Of a stretch of DNA of 64,000 bases, positions 45,880 through 57,806 are shown piece by piece. Source of the DNA: Bicyclus anynana (lineage: Eukaryota > Arthropoda > Insecta > Lepidoptera > Nymphalidae); contig NC_069104.1 of NCBI RefSeq assembly GCF_947172395.1, positions 8,025,355 through 8,089,354 of the forward strand, written 5' to 3'. The notes below the pieces were generated by a model. The model ran no database searches. It worked only from the letters and a program-made list of their open reading frames with translations, and was not told where the DNA came from. The position numbers and the translations under genes are program-made. The stretch's first letter is position 1; each line of letters begins with the position of its first letter.

Positions 45880-46180
45880 GTCATCATTATCAACCCATTT
45901 TCGGCTTAATGTCGAGCACAAGTCTCCTCGCAGAATGAGAGGGGTTAGGCCAATAGTTCACCATTGCAGATTAGCAGAGTTCACACACGTACCTACACAA
46001 TTAAGTAAATTCTCAGGTATCCTCACGATGTTTTTCCTTCACCGTTGGAACACGTGATATTCAATTTCTTAAAATGCGAATAACTGAAAAGTTGGAGGTG
46101 CATGCCCCGGACCGGATTCGAACCTACACCCTCCGAATCGAAGGCAGGGCTCATACCCACAGGGTTATCACGGCGGCACG
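45880..46180 (-). repeat. SINE family B copy
   Basis: Minus-strand; plus-strand blocks ttcggcttaatgtcgagcac, ggattcgaacctacaccctc and a head near gggttatcacggcgg. Confidence 0.8.
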
Positions 46181-46388
46181 GGTTATAAAAAAGAAAAATT
46201 ACTTCAAACAATCAAAGAAAATGTTGAGCTAATACTTATAGGAATAGTTGTCTCTTCTAATTTAATAACTTATTATAAAAAAAACAGACATTAAAATGTA
46301 CGGGAGTGAGATTATAAGGGTTTCGTTTTTGTACTACGTACATTCGGAACCCTAAAAACAATGAAATCTCACCCATTTTCATTATTAA

Positions 46389-46576
46389 CTAGCGGAGTCG
46401 GTCAAGCTTCGCTTTGACTTACGCCTACCCCTACCTCTACCCTACCCCTTTTTCTTTGCTATAAACCTCACGGAGCTCGAGACCTTTCTAACGAATGCAA
46501 AACCGTGAAAATCGGTTGGTGCGTTCTGGAGTTATAGCGTCAGGAAGGAAAACCCGACTTATTTTTATATAGTAGA
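46389..46576 (-). mobile_element. Helitron-like element, 188 bp, A-T insertion
   Basis: On the minus strand it begins TCTACTATATAAAAATAAG and ends CTCCGCTAG, bordered by A and T. Interior: ctccagaacgcaccaaccga on the minus strand. No coding. Confidence 0.65.
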
Positions 46577-46939
46577 TTACACACAAAAGTACGTCGCATT
46601 ATTTTAATAGGTGAGAGAAAATCTTGCGAATCTAACCTTCGTATAAAATCCCTAAGATATCCTTTTACCAGTTGCAACGCAACTTGTAACCCTACACGCA
46701 TAAACCTGACCGCACAGTATTGTATGACCGGCTTTGTTAACCCAGTCATGGTCTGGTGGCTCCAACTTGCAATGTTCAGAACATTATTCTGCTGTACTTT
46801 TTCCATAGTAATAATTGATAGACCAGCTGACGGTGAGTGAAAATCATTTATAAGCAAGCGCTATTTTAATTTAAATGAATATTTTAGAACACATGTTCCT
46901 TGGACATATTTAATTAATTTACCTTTTTTTTCATTCTTT

Positions 46940-47248
46940 ACAAGTTAGCCCTTGACTACAATCTCACCTGATGGTAAGTGATGATGCAGTCTAAGATGGA
47001 AGCGGGCTAACTTGTTAGGAGGAGGATGAAAATCCACACCCCTTTCGGTTTCTACACGGCATCGTACCGGAACGCTAAATCGCTTGGCGGTACGTCTTTG
47101 CCGGTAGGGTGGTAACTAGCCACGGCCGAAGCCTCCCACCAGCCAGACCTGGACAAATTAAGAAAATCTCAATCTGCCCAGCCGGGGATCGAACCCAGGA
47201 CCTCAGTTTTGTAAATCCACCGTGCATACCACTGCGCCACTGAGGCCG
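46940..47248 (-). repeat. SINE family A, full-length copy
   Basis: Minus-strand; the clearest copy in the window: caatctcacctgatggtaag, cggtacgtctttgccggtag, cccagccggggatcgaaccc and ccactgcgccactgaggccg are all present. Confidence 0.88.
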
Positions 47249-47744
47249 CTAAAGAATTCGTTACCTTAAAGAATATAACCCTAGAGTTATGGAAAATACT
47301 CCCAAGCACCCTGTATAACTATGTTTTGATAACTCACGAGTGTGAGTTTTGAATTCATCTCAGTCTATCAATCTGACAACATAACACAGCTATAGAGAGA
47401 GATACAGACGAATTTGAAGCTCACATTCGAAACAGACGTGACTTCAGTTTTTCACAAATCCCGCAGTAACCATCGATTTTTCCGAGATAAAAATAAGCCA
47501 ATATGTTGCTCAACAACCTTCTCTATCTTTCAAAGAAAGTTTCATTAATATAGGTTCAGCCATTTCAGAGATTAGCCCTGGTTAAAAACAGATAGACAGT
47601 CAAAAATTAAAAGCGTTTGTCTTTTAGTATCGGGTACCTACATAACTATTTAACACACATGAAAAAAACACAGTTATTTTGAAGACAGACACTTGAATTT
47701 TATTTATATGTATTGATTTATTTATTTTTTATTTAATACACTTT

Positions 47745-48420
47745 ATTTGTACACCACAAAAATAAAAGAAAACAAGCAAAACAGAAACACAAGAAAAAGT
47801 AGAATACAAAAGGCGGCCTTATCGCTTAGTAGCGATCTCTTCCAGGCAACCTTAGGCTTAGGAACTTATTAGGACAACTGTAGGTGGTGTGTACGTAATA
47901 ATATTGTACATATACATACATACAAATAACTACACACTAATACATAAACCATAATACACAAATTATATAATAATTATAAATATCATAAAATAAACTAATA
48001 TATAAATATATCATTATGTCGTATGATAAATATTCTAATAAAATAAAATATGTAACTAGTGACTAAGATAATATGTCTTAACGGATTTTTTAAACATATC
48101 AAGGGATTTGGATTTCCGAATGTCGACTGGGAGTGCATTCCATAGCTTAATAGCACGAACAACAAATGAACACTTATAAAATTTACTCCTATGGAAAGGC
48201 ATACACAGAGTAAGAGCACGACATGTTCTTAGCTCTGATTGCACTCCCAGAAATGTGAATTTCTCCTTAAGATAAGGAGGATATTTATATTGATTTGGTA
48301 ATTTATGGCTTTCCTACATGGTAGGACGAGATACATGTAAATCATCATGTCTCAAACACGTCTGCTTAATGTCCCCCTGTAAGGTAAACTGTCTCGTAGA
48401 TGGTTTAAAAGCTTTCATTA
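47745..48420 (-). mobile_element. LINE 3' portion (family L3)
   Basis: Minus strand; the open frame 48056-48244 encodes ELRTCRALTLCMPFHRSKFY and IKLWNALPVDIRKSKSLDMF, the C-terminal end of a jockey-like reverse transcriptase. The 3' UTR (ttgcctggaagagatcgct) and AATAAA-containing end follow toward 47745. 5'-truncated. Confidence 0.75.
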
Positions 48421-48590
48421 TTACGTAAGCTTGTGTAAATATTTTACCGACCTATCGAGTGTTGCATATTTGTATTTTGTTGTCACATCAGCCACTTCCG
48501 CTAAATAACAACTGCTTCCTTTATTTTTTTTAATAATGATTTGTTTATATAATGAAAAAAATCTAAAAATAATTATTTCATTTAATGTAA

Positions 48591-48941
48591 AGGTGGGTAC
48601 AGATTGGTGCAATGCAACATGTAACGCAACATGTAATGCAAGAATTTGACGTTCACATTGCTGCAATGTATCACGAATGCTCGTGGTTTGGACGCCTCGC
48701 GCGCACGAACTGCGCCTGGGTCGCGCTCGCTCCGAACGTTACAACTCGTGCGCGGTTCGATCCGAGATTTGTCAGTTTTTGGTACGAACACAAAGGGGCG
48801 CGCAGTGTACGCAGGACTGAGCCGACTGATTCGTAGTCAATGCGCGTACCGCGCGCGCCACACGTCCAAGGCAGCAGCGAACATGCAATGTAAGGCAGAA
48901 TATTACATTACATGTTGCATTGCACCAATCTGTACCCACCT
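48591..48941. mobile_element. MITE, 351 bp, long TIRs, TAA duplication
   Basis: Terminal repeats of about 34 bp start AGGTGGGTACAGATTGGTGC at the left, with the exact reverse complement at the right. TAA is duplicated at 48588-48590 and 48942-48944. The interior is GC-rich and holds chance open frames on both strands. Harbinger-type by its duplication; no transposase. Confidence 0.8.
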
Positions 48942-48944
48942 TAA

Positions 48945-49245
48945 CTTTACAAGCACTTTTGAAACGTCAAGTTTGACTATTATATTTGTTAACTCTTTCA
49001 GGCGCAGTACGTATCTACCTCTACCACGCTATATATGTAGCTAACTAATATAAAGATAAAGCATCTCCTCTTTGAAATGTTAACACGTCAAGAAACTCAC
49101 TAACTACAACTAACTAATTTACAATAGTTGAAATATTTCCGATTTCTTTTCCTTATACTTCCTGTGTGAAGGTGGAAGCTAATCCAATGGCCTCCAAGTA
49201 TCTTTATCAATCAGAAGTTCATCAATTGTGTAGACATTTAGAGAT
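48945..49245 (-). mobile_element. jockey-type LINE 3' end (family L2)
   Basis: Minus-strand; plus-strand words cacttttgaaacgtcaag, cctgtgtgaaggtggaagct and atggcctccaagtatcttta are the inverse of 36710-36960 in the longer copy. Confidence 0.7.
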
Positions 49246-50590
49246 AATGCTTTATCGGAAAATAAATATCGGTTAAAAGCAACATTTTTTAAGATGATTT
49301 GTTGCATTAAAAGATGCACTTATGAAAGGATTTATGATAATGGAAGAAGCATAAGAGATATTCAAAGATTATAACAACTTGAATGGTCTCTGACCATCCC
49401 TACAGGAATGAGGCGTGATAATATGTTTTATGTGGGTAGTATTAAAAAACTGGATACAAATAGCGTAATCCAGAGAAAACTGGCACAATTTGGAGGAGGC
49501 CTTTACCCGCAGAGGGGTTCCTACAGAATAGTTGCAATATAATATTAACGTACCTAACTAAAACTACTTTAAAAAAATACTTAAAAGCACTAACTATTAA
49601 AAATTAATCATCTACTTTTTGATACTAACACAATTAAACTAAACTCAACTTAACCAAACCTTGTAAACTAGTACTTCTGTAAGAAATAAATGGCTTTTTT
49701 ATTTTATTTTTATTATTATTTTTCTCTCATTTATTTATTACTTCTTTTTTTTTAAATTTTTATTTTTATTATTATTTATTATTAAAAAGGTGAATATAAA
49801 ATTATATTACCTAAATAAATAACATCGTTATAAAATAAGTCTCGCTGCAGCTGCTTATTTTATATCGATGATGAATAACTTAAAAGCATCAAATGTCAAA
49901 ACAAATGACTCAATAAATAGCCGCATAAATACAAAAACTTTAATTATATTCTCCATAAATGGAGCAATTTAAATATAAAAGCAGTTTATTAATAATTTAT
50001 TTGTACCACCGAACCGCCTACATGGACAAATACTTATCCAGACACCGCACCAATGCAGTTTTATATAATGTTTCCTAATATAATAAGCATTAAAAAAAAG
50101 GACTCGAAAATAACAATACCTTCATTAAAATACACGAGCATCTGTATTCTGAGCACATCGGAGCAAATGTTACTCTCGAAAGTTTAAATCACTGGATAAA
50201 TTAATGTTATCTGGAATTAGTAATAAGCTAGCTTTTCTATCCTCATTCTTTCTATACTTACCTACCTTACTAATATTTTATAGGGTTATGGTATTATAAT
50301 ACTGCAACGGTGACGCTACTTATTGTATTGGTAACATTGACCTCTTACAATAAAAGTACGCACAATCGTGTAGAAAATTTCACTTAAAAACTGGGCAATT
50401 TTGCTTTGACAGTCTTAGAATTATTGGAAAAGAAAATTAAGTTGTGCCAAACACAACTTCTTGGCACTCAATTCAAGTAGTCGCATTTGCAAAATCAACC
50501 TTAAACTCAATCCTCACGGTTGAATTTGCTCTTAATTTGGGATTTTATTTTGGACTTTATTGGACTTTTTTTATTTTGGACTATAATTAA
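49246..50590. other. AT-rich gap, possible LINE tail near 49540-49720
   Basis: The stretch ending agaaataaatggctttttta then a ttttattttta run near 49720 looks like a plus-strand retroelement tail. The rest has no recognisable feature. Confidence 0.35.
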
Positions 50591-50593
50591 AAT

Positions 50594-50772
50594 CGGTGAA
50601 GGAAAACATCGTGAGGAAACCTGCATACCAGAGAATTATCTTAATTCTCTGCGTGTGTGAAGTCTGCCAATCCGCATTGGGCCAGCGTGGTAGACTATTG
50701 GCCTAACCCCTCTCGTTCTGAGAGGAGACTCGAGCTCAGCAGTGAGCCGAATATGGGTTGATGACGACGACT
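50594..50772 (+). repeat. SINE family B, 5'-truncated copy
   Basis: Starts cggtgaaggaaaacatcgtg and ends gagccgaatatgggttgatg. Confidence 0.8.
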
Positions 50773-51240
50773 GATATATATAAAAATTTATTGATTGCTA
50801 CATTTACAGCTACATTTACATCAATTAGGTGATACTTGTAAGACTAGTTTTAAGTTATATGATAATAAATAAATAAAATTATAAGTTTAAAAAAAATAAA
50901 AATAAATAAAACAAATAAAAAAAAAATCAAAACAATGATATCAGTTTAATTCAACAATATTTGGATCGTGCGACATCGCAAGAACCAGCTCATTACTAAG
51001 GGCACCGTATGGGTTCTTGCTATAAAATTAGGCAAAAGAGGAATAGGAAGAAGGAAGTACGAAATATAAGCGACTGGAGTCTAAACTTTTCCGCTTAGCC
51101 ATACTTTACTTTAGGTTACTTAGTCACTCAAATGCCCCACAATGAAAGTGCTGGTTTTTTTAATAGTGTTTTGTATTTTGAAACACTGTTATAAAAGTGT
51201 GAATAGATAAATAAAAGTAGGTAATTAAATGTTATATAAA

Positions 51241-51530
51241 GCCGTGATAGCCCAGTTGATATGACATCTGCCTCCAATTTCGGAGGGTGTGGGGTTCGAA
51301 TCCGGTCCGGGGCATGCACCTCCAATTTTTCAGTGGTGTACATTTTATGAAATTAAATCGAGAGGAAACCTGCATACCAAAGAATTTTCCTAACTATCTG
51401 CATGTGTGTTTACCAATCCGCATTGGGCCAGCGTGGTGGACTATTGGCCTAACCCCTCTCATTCTGAGAGGAGACTCCAGCTCAACAGTGAGCCAAATAT
51501 GGGTTAATAATGATGATGATGATGAATTAA
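51241..51530 (+). repeat. SINE family B copy
   Basis: Head gccgtgatagcccagttgat, B-box-like ggttcgaatcc, tail ending in a (gat)n run. Small deletion after aaattaaat. Confidence 0.82.
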
Positions 51531-51781
51531 ACGTCTTTGCTTTAAAATCAGTGGTATAAGTTGTAACATATCTTTCATTACTGCTATTACAACATGGCTA
51601 TTGGGTGTCTATTACACCAAATAAGACGAATGGATTGCAGAATTGATCTACAGAACCGGTCCAATTACTATCTATAACACTGAGTTGAATTATAGTTCAT
51701 TAGACCGATGTCAATAACTTTTAAATAATGTATTTAAATGTTATAATCAACCTTGTAGGTAAGTATAGTAGAACTCTTTAA

Positions 51782-51898
51782 CAGTGGAATTCATAGACGT
51801 TGTAGGGGCTCCCCCAGGGGATCATTCAGCTGCTGAGTGTCGAATTTAAACTGAATGATCCCCTGGGGGTGCGCCTACAACGTCTATGAATTTCACTG
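51782..51898. mobile_element. palindromic MITE, 117 bp, TAA duplication
   Basis: The arms occupy almost all of the element (51782-51829 and 51851-51898), with three mismatches in 48 bp and a 21-base loop. Left end CAGTGGAATTCATAGACG. TAA at 51779-51781 and 51899-51901. Confidence 0.75.
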
Positions 51899-51984
51899 TA
51901 AGACGTCTCTGTGAGACCAGATATTAGCTAAAATTAGAGAATCGACTTGTAGACAGCTGAGTGTGATCAGTCCAGATATCCCCG

Positions 51985-52082
51985 ATATTTGACTCTTCAT
52001 TCAGCATCCACGGCCGTGGGTTCGATTTCCACAACTGGAAAGTATGTGTGACATGAGCAATGGTGAGCACAGGTGGCCTATT
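51985..52082 (+). repeat. tRNA-like SINE head (third family) next to the minisatellite
   Basis: atccacggccgtgggttcga followed by tttccacaactgg has a B-box-like core and resembles the head of another widespread lepidopteran SINE (from memory). It runs directly into the 24-bp array. Confidence 0.5.
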
Positions 52083-52845
52083 GATGTGTATTTGTTACTA
52101 TATAGTGATGTGTATTTGTCACTATCTAGTGATGTGTATTTGTCACTATCTAGTGATGTGTATTTGTCACTATCTAGTGATGTGTATTTGTCACTATCTA
52201 GTGATGTGTATTTGTCAATATCTAGTGATGTGTATTTGTCACTATCTAGTGATGTGTATTTGTCAATATCTAGTGATGTGTATTTGTCACTATCTAGTGA
52301 TGTGTATTTGTCACTATCTAGTGATGTGTATTTGTCACTATCTAGTGATGTGTATTTGTCACTATCTAGTGATGTGTATTTGTCACTATCTAGTGATGTG
52401 TTTTTGTCACTATCTAGTGATGTGTATTTGTCAATATCTAGTGATGTGTATTTGTCACTATCTAGTGATGTGTATTTGTCACTATCTAGTGATGTGTATT
52501 TGTCACTATCTAGTGATGTGTATTTGTCACTATCTAGTGATGTGTATTTGTCACTATCTAGTGATGTGTATTTGTCACTATCTAGTGATGTGTATTTGTC
52601 ACTATCTAGTGATGTGTATTTGTCACTATCTAGTGATGTGTATTTGTCACTATCTAGTGATGTGTATTTGTCACTATCTAGTGATGTGTATTTGTCAATA
52701 TCTAGTGATGTGTATTTGTCACTATCTAGTGATGTGTATTTGTCACTATCTAGTGATGTGTATTTGTCACTATCTAGTGATGTGTATTTGTCAATATCTA
52801 GTGATGTGTATTTGTCACTATCTAGTGATGTGTATTTGTACAAAC
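52083..52845. repeat. 24-bp minisatellite, 32 units
   Basis: The word GATGTGTATTTGT recurs exactly every 24 bases from 52083 to 52827. Most units are identical; five carry A in place of C (tcaatatc), one has gtgtttttgtc, and the first two are diverged. Each unit contains TAGTGA and TCACTA, able to form a 6-bp stem. Because 24 is a multiple of three, two plus-strand frames and one minus-strand frame stay open (8-residue periods SDVYLSLS, VMCICHYL, SLDSDKYT). Confidence 0.95.
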
Positions 52846-53890
52846 ATTGTCTATTATTTTATTCATTTAATTTTAAGACACTAACGTAAATAAGAAAGAT
52901 AAGTATATCGTATTTTTCAAACCTACTAGTTGTAGAAAGATAGCACGAAGATTTTGCGAGCGTTCTATTCACCCTCCTAAAGTTGGAAGCGCAGATAAAA
53001 ATACGAAACACGATCCTGTCTATTGAATAATATATACGCGAAGAAGTTCAAGGCCCTCTGAAATAGGTAGATATCGTCCTAAAGGTGAAAATTCACAATA
53101 CCTCTGGTATAACTGAATAAAATAAGACCTATGAGCTACGAGTATTGAGTAAAGATAATAATTATTTTCCTATAAAACAATCATGTTTTTCTTAAAAAAA
53201 TTACAGTTCTGTAAAAGTGAGTAAGTACAGTAATTTACTTGTACTTACTTACATAATTTAATATTTTTTCAAGAAAAAACAAACTAAGTATCTTCAAAGT
53301 AAATACTAAGACCATCTCTGAAAAATACGCATTTATTGCATTCGAAACCTCATCCAAATAGGACCAGTATTTTTGCAAAATCGCTAATATACATTGTTAA
53401 GAATACATACATACTATATTAAATACATACTTATGTACGTATATACATAATTATGGTCTAATACAGTACCTCCAATTTTTAAACGTCGCTCCAAAAGGAT
53501 GGTAACGATCTACGCCTATAAGACAAAACAACGTATCTACAGAAACAATTTTGCAATAGTTTATATTATTGTTTATTGCTCACAGCCAGGTGCAATAGAA
53601 ATACAAAATGTTGCAACTTTTAATCTCATATTGAACACGTTTGACTTGACAACTTGTTAATAGCTTTGGATACAATAAAGAAATAATATCAATAAAAAAA
53701 TATGCTTATATGTTCGTAACTCGCTTGCTCGCGATTTCGTCCTACTACAATTCTCATCCCCTTTTTAATACCATTAAGTTTTAAATTTATTTCATCGGTT
53801 TCTCAAAACCCAAGTGACAAGGCCACCCAGATTCACCAGTCAATTCTCTACGTAAGTTTCACTCCGAAACCGGATCATCTATATTCTATA
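52846..53890. other. AT-rich gap, nothing recognised
   Basis: No open frame, repeat copy or inverted repeat that I can support. Confidence 0.5.
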
Positions 53891-53891
53891 C

Positions 53892-54094
53892 TCTATACTA
53901 ATATATAAAGCTGAACTTTGTTTGTTTGTTTGAGTGAACGCGCTTCTCAATCTCAGGAACTACTGAACCGATTTGAAAAATTCTGTCATTGTTAGATAGC
54001 CCATTTATCGAGAAAGGCTATAGGCTATATATTATTCCTGTACTCCTACGGAAACGAGAACCACGCGGGTGAAACGGCGCGGCGTCAGCAAGTA
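53892..54094 (+). mobile_element. Lep1/Helitron-like element
   Basis: Starts TCTATACTAATATATAAAGC; the end reads ggcgtcagcaag, a mutated CTAG. Internal blocks match the other copies. Confidence 0.7.
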
Positions 54095-54602
54095 AAAAAT
54101 ATAATATCTTAGACCATCAGGAAATGTTGACTCTACAACGAAGAGAAGAACTTCGTATCGATCGTTGAATTGTGCATATGCGAAGGGCCTGGTTTTTTAG
54201 GGGTCCGCTAAAATGGGCTGATAACGATGATGAGGCGAAAAAAATGCGCGCTAAATTGGACCTCCTATTTGGAAGTGTTGTGGAAGAAAAGTGTTTATTT
54301 TCTCATTCATTGTGTTAAGCCATTAATTTACAGTAAAAAGGCCTTTTTAAAGACTCTACATTATCTCGAGCACTCTTGAAAAGAACGTGCCTAATTACTC
54401 ATTGAATTTAAGTGGTATATTGTATATCTACTCACTCGATGTTGTTATCAAAAAATTTGTTTGTTACGAACAGATTATTTAATCACTAATTTCTATAATC
54501 GTATTCAATTCTAGTCTGTACAAAGAAAAGCAATTTTTTTTTTAAACTAAGTATAGTAAAAAAACATACCATCTTCGGATTTGTTTAGAGGATCTTCATA
54601 TT

Positions 54603-54858
54603 AATCATTCTCAACCCATATTTGATTCTCGATTCGATTCTCCTCTCAGAAAGAGAGGGGTTAGGCCGATTCTCCTCTCAGAAAGAGAGGGGTTTTTCCT
54701 TCACCGTTTGAGACAAGTGATATTTAATTTCTTAAAATACATACAACTTTTAAGAAAACATTTTAAGAAATGAATTGAATTTTAAGAAATAATTGAAAAA
54801 ACCCACACACTCCGGAATCGGAGGCAGTGATCATATCCACTGGGCTATCACGGCTCTT
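54603..54858 (-). repeat. SINE family B, rearranged copy
   Basis: Minus-strand with an internal duplication (the word gattctcctctcagaaagag twice, 54638-54692) and a disrupted middle. Head end gggctatcacggctc at the right. Confidence 0.7.
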
Positions 54859-55284
54859 CATATTACATAGCTAAAAATGTCCCCAAACCTAACAGTCTAT
54901 TAAAAATCAGCATTCTAATCGTCCTCCGATTTAGAATCTATGACGATAAACACTTACGCTAAATTTATACTACTACTATTTTTACTTCGGAGGATAAAAA
55001 TTACTAGAATCTATTTTAAATTCCAAAGTATGATTTTTATCTTCGAAATTAGTTTTCAAAGTATCCAATAAACTTCACAAACGTAGGACATGATCTAGAA
55101 TCTAGATAGCTTGTTATCGTGCCGCAGTAATAGGTTCAAGGCGCAATCTCGGCTGGACCTAAGGCGACGATCTGGAATAATTCTCTGCAATCTGCCAAGT
55201 GGGTAACCTATTTTCCTTTCCACTAAAAGTTTGGAGGTCAACCTACTTAAATACTGAAAATATTGCTATTTATAAGACGTAAGA

Positions 55285-55480
55285 GACGTGATAGCCCAGT
55301 GGATATGACCTCTGTCTTCGATTCGGAGGGCGTATATTTGAATTTGATCCGGGTTATGCACCTCCAATTTTTCAATTATGAGCATTTTAAGAAATTAAAT
55401 ATCACGTGTCTCAAACGGTGAAGGAAAAACTTCGTGAGGAAACCCGCATACCGGAGAATTTCTTAATTCTCTATTATTAT
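55285..55480 (+). repeat. SINE family B, 3'-truncated copy
   Basis: Head gacgtgatagcccagtggat; runs to ttaattctctattatta. Confidence 0.8.
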
Positions 55481-55554
55481 ATCAACCCTCATCTTTTCAT
55501 CAATCAATATTATCAATTGCATTATCAATTGCATGCTTTAGGAAACCTTACGTA

Positions 55555-55612
55555 TCAAAAGTGCTACAAAGCCTACTTGAAATAAATGAATTTAAAATTT
55601 TGATTTTCTTTT
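55555..55612 (+). mobile_element. LINE 3' tail scrap (family L2)
   Basis: caaaagtgctacaaagccta followed by cttgaaataaatgaattt matches the last bases of the L2 3' UTR. Confidence 0.6.
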
Positions 55613-56207
55613 CAGGCGTGTCGGCTTTTGCGGCCATGTATGCTGTGTAATGTGCGATCGCATTAATCACACGATTTACAGTTTATTGTATTATAGCCTA
55701 TTATCTTGCGTTTTATTTCATTACCTCTAACAATTCAAAACCCATTTCGGTTAAGTTTAGCACAATTAACTCGCTACGTTCTCAGGTCTCGTCGATAAAG
55801 CTTCAAGATAATTACGTTCGCACGTGCCCAATACACCGTAGAATAGTTAGTGGGTTGCGTACAAAAATATTTACAATAGATACCGTTTTCTATGGAGATG
55901 TATTACGGACGTGCCTTTATATTTGTGTCTTGGTCTTTTGTAACGACAGAAAAAATATTCTTTACGAGTGTAGATACGTACTTTTTGGAACATATTCCAA
56001 TTTGTATAGTGATAATGTAATACTAATATACATATTGTTACTTTTAATAATTCTGGTAGGCTTGTCTTGTAATATTATATAAGTACCTACTAAAACAATT
56101 TCGTTTAAAATAAGATAATTTGTAAAATAACTTAAAAATATTATTTTTCTGTCTGAAATTAAATTTTGTTTCTATTCTTAATTGCTTAAAGTACAAATTA
56201 TAAATAT

Positions 56208-56424
56208 ACTGCCAATGCGGATTGGCAGGCTTCACACACGTAAAGAATTAAGACAATTCTCAAGTATGCAGGTTTCCGTACGATGTTTTCCTTCATAATG
56301 TGATATTTAATTTCATAAAATGTAATAACTGAAAAGTTGGAGGTGCATGCCCCGAACCGGTTCCGAATCTACACCCTCCGAATCGAAGGCAGAGGTCATA
56401 TCCACTGGGCTATCACGGCTCCAT
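56208..56424 (-). repeat. SINE family B copy, 3'-truncated
   Basis: Minus-strand; aatgcggattggcaggcttc at the left and ccactgggctatcacggctc at the right. Confidence 0.8.
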
Positions 56425-56928
56425 GAAAATTGGCTTATCTAAATAATTGTACTAAGAGTCTTTGATACAATCTCTTAAAATCTTACTCACAGAAAAGTGT
56501 AGCTGGAGCTATCGTTAATAGATACTAATTTATTCCGTCCGTTTTCAGCGCTCCCAAATGTCATTATCTCGAGACTATTGAAAGTGCAGATTCACTTAGT
56601 CCCTCGTCGGAAATTCAGGAACTGAGAGAGCTTATTACTCGTACTTCGTAGTACGAAGTGTAAGGTTTTGACTATAGTGATATTCCAAATAGCGTTTTGA
56701 AGAGTTCCGTTATTACTGAATAGAAAAGTCTGTGATAGCCAGTTGCGTGCACTACATAGATACAAAAGTACACTGCCTACCCTGAGGAATTTACCATTTA
56801 GTACTATTGCCTACCCTAGTTAAAAATATATATGCCTACCCTAGTTAAAAACCTAAAACACGCCACTTAAGTGCGGCCGCTCAGAGATTGCATTTCGATA
56901 GGTTGTGATCGAATGTGATCGAATCGAA

Positions 56929-57135
56929 TCTATACTAATATAATAAAGCTGAAGAGTTTGTTTGTTTGTTTGTTTGTTTGATTGAACGCGCTAATCTCAG
57001 GAACTACTGGTCCGATTTGAAAAATTCTTTCAGTGTTAGATAGCCCATTTATTGAGAAAGGCTATAGGCTATATATTATCCCGGTATTCCCACGGGAACG
57101 GGAACCACGCGGGTGAAACCGCGCGGCATCAGCGA
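56929..57135 (+). mobile_element. Lep1/Helitron-like element
   Basis: Starts TCTATACTAATATAATAAAG, followed by a gtttgttt run, with gatagcccatttattgagaa and cccacgggaacgggaaccac inside. The 3' end is degraded. Confidence 0.7.
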
Positions 57136-57806
57136 ATAAAAAATATAAATATAATATATCTTTCATTTAATTTTGATATATTTTGCTTTTTCACTTAACT
57201 TCGTGGCTACCTACTCCGTTAAAAATCAGTCTTCAAGGGCCTCTAACGAAGTGTTACACCGAAGTTAAGTATCTAACGATTGATAAATGATGATGAAATT
57301 TTTAATTAGATAAGGTAGTTGCTTCTATTCAACAAAGTTTTTCTGTTAAACTATTTAGCGTAAATAAAAAGCCGAAGAAGATGTTTTATTATTTGCGTGC
57401 GACAAAGCTGTTCACGACCGAAAAATAAACATTTTCATGAATAACTAACGTACTGTGACCACGCGAGCGCGCCCTTTAATTAAAACATCATAAACACGTG
57501 CCTAATTTTAAGAATTAATTAGGTATGTACAAAGATTCATGGAATTTCATAAGATTACTAGCAGACGCCATCGAGTCCATTCGCGAGAAACTTCTTGTTT
57601 TTTTTGAATACTTTATTTTTTCTATGTCTATGACCTCTTAAAAGGGGTCATTTATGTCCAACTTTACAATCAACAGCACTAGTAAATTAGCCTATATTTA
57701 AAATACACGCCAATTTACAAAAATAAGTTACTAAATAAAATAAAAAATACATTTCCTCAAAATTTAATAAAAACGATTTAACGACTTTAAACGTATTATT
57801 TATTTA

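Noticed and set aside
48612..49044. Plus- and minus-strand open frames of up to 132 codons
   Set aside because: They lie in the GC-rich interior and termini of the MITE at 48591-48941 and run into a LINE fragment.
52083..52845. CRISPR-like regular array
   Set aside because: Units are head-to-tail with no unique spacers, and the genome is an insect's.
52001..52889. Three overlapping open frames of 274-281 codons (two plus, one minus)
   Set aside because: They are translations of the 24-bp minisatellite; any period divisible by three without a stop stays open. No start context, splice structure or non-repetitive domain.
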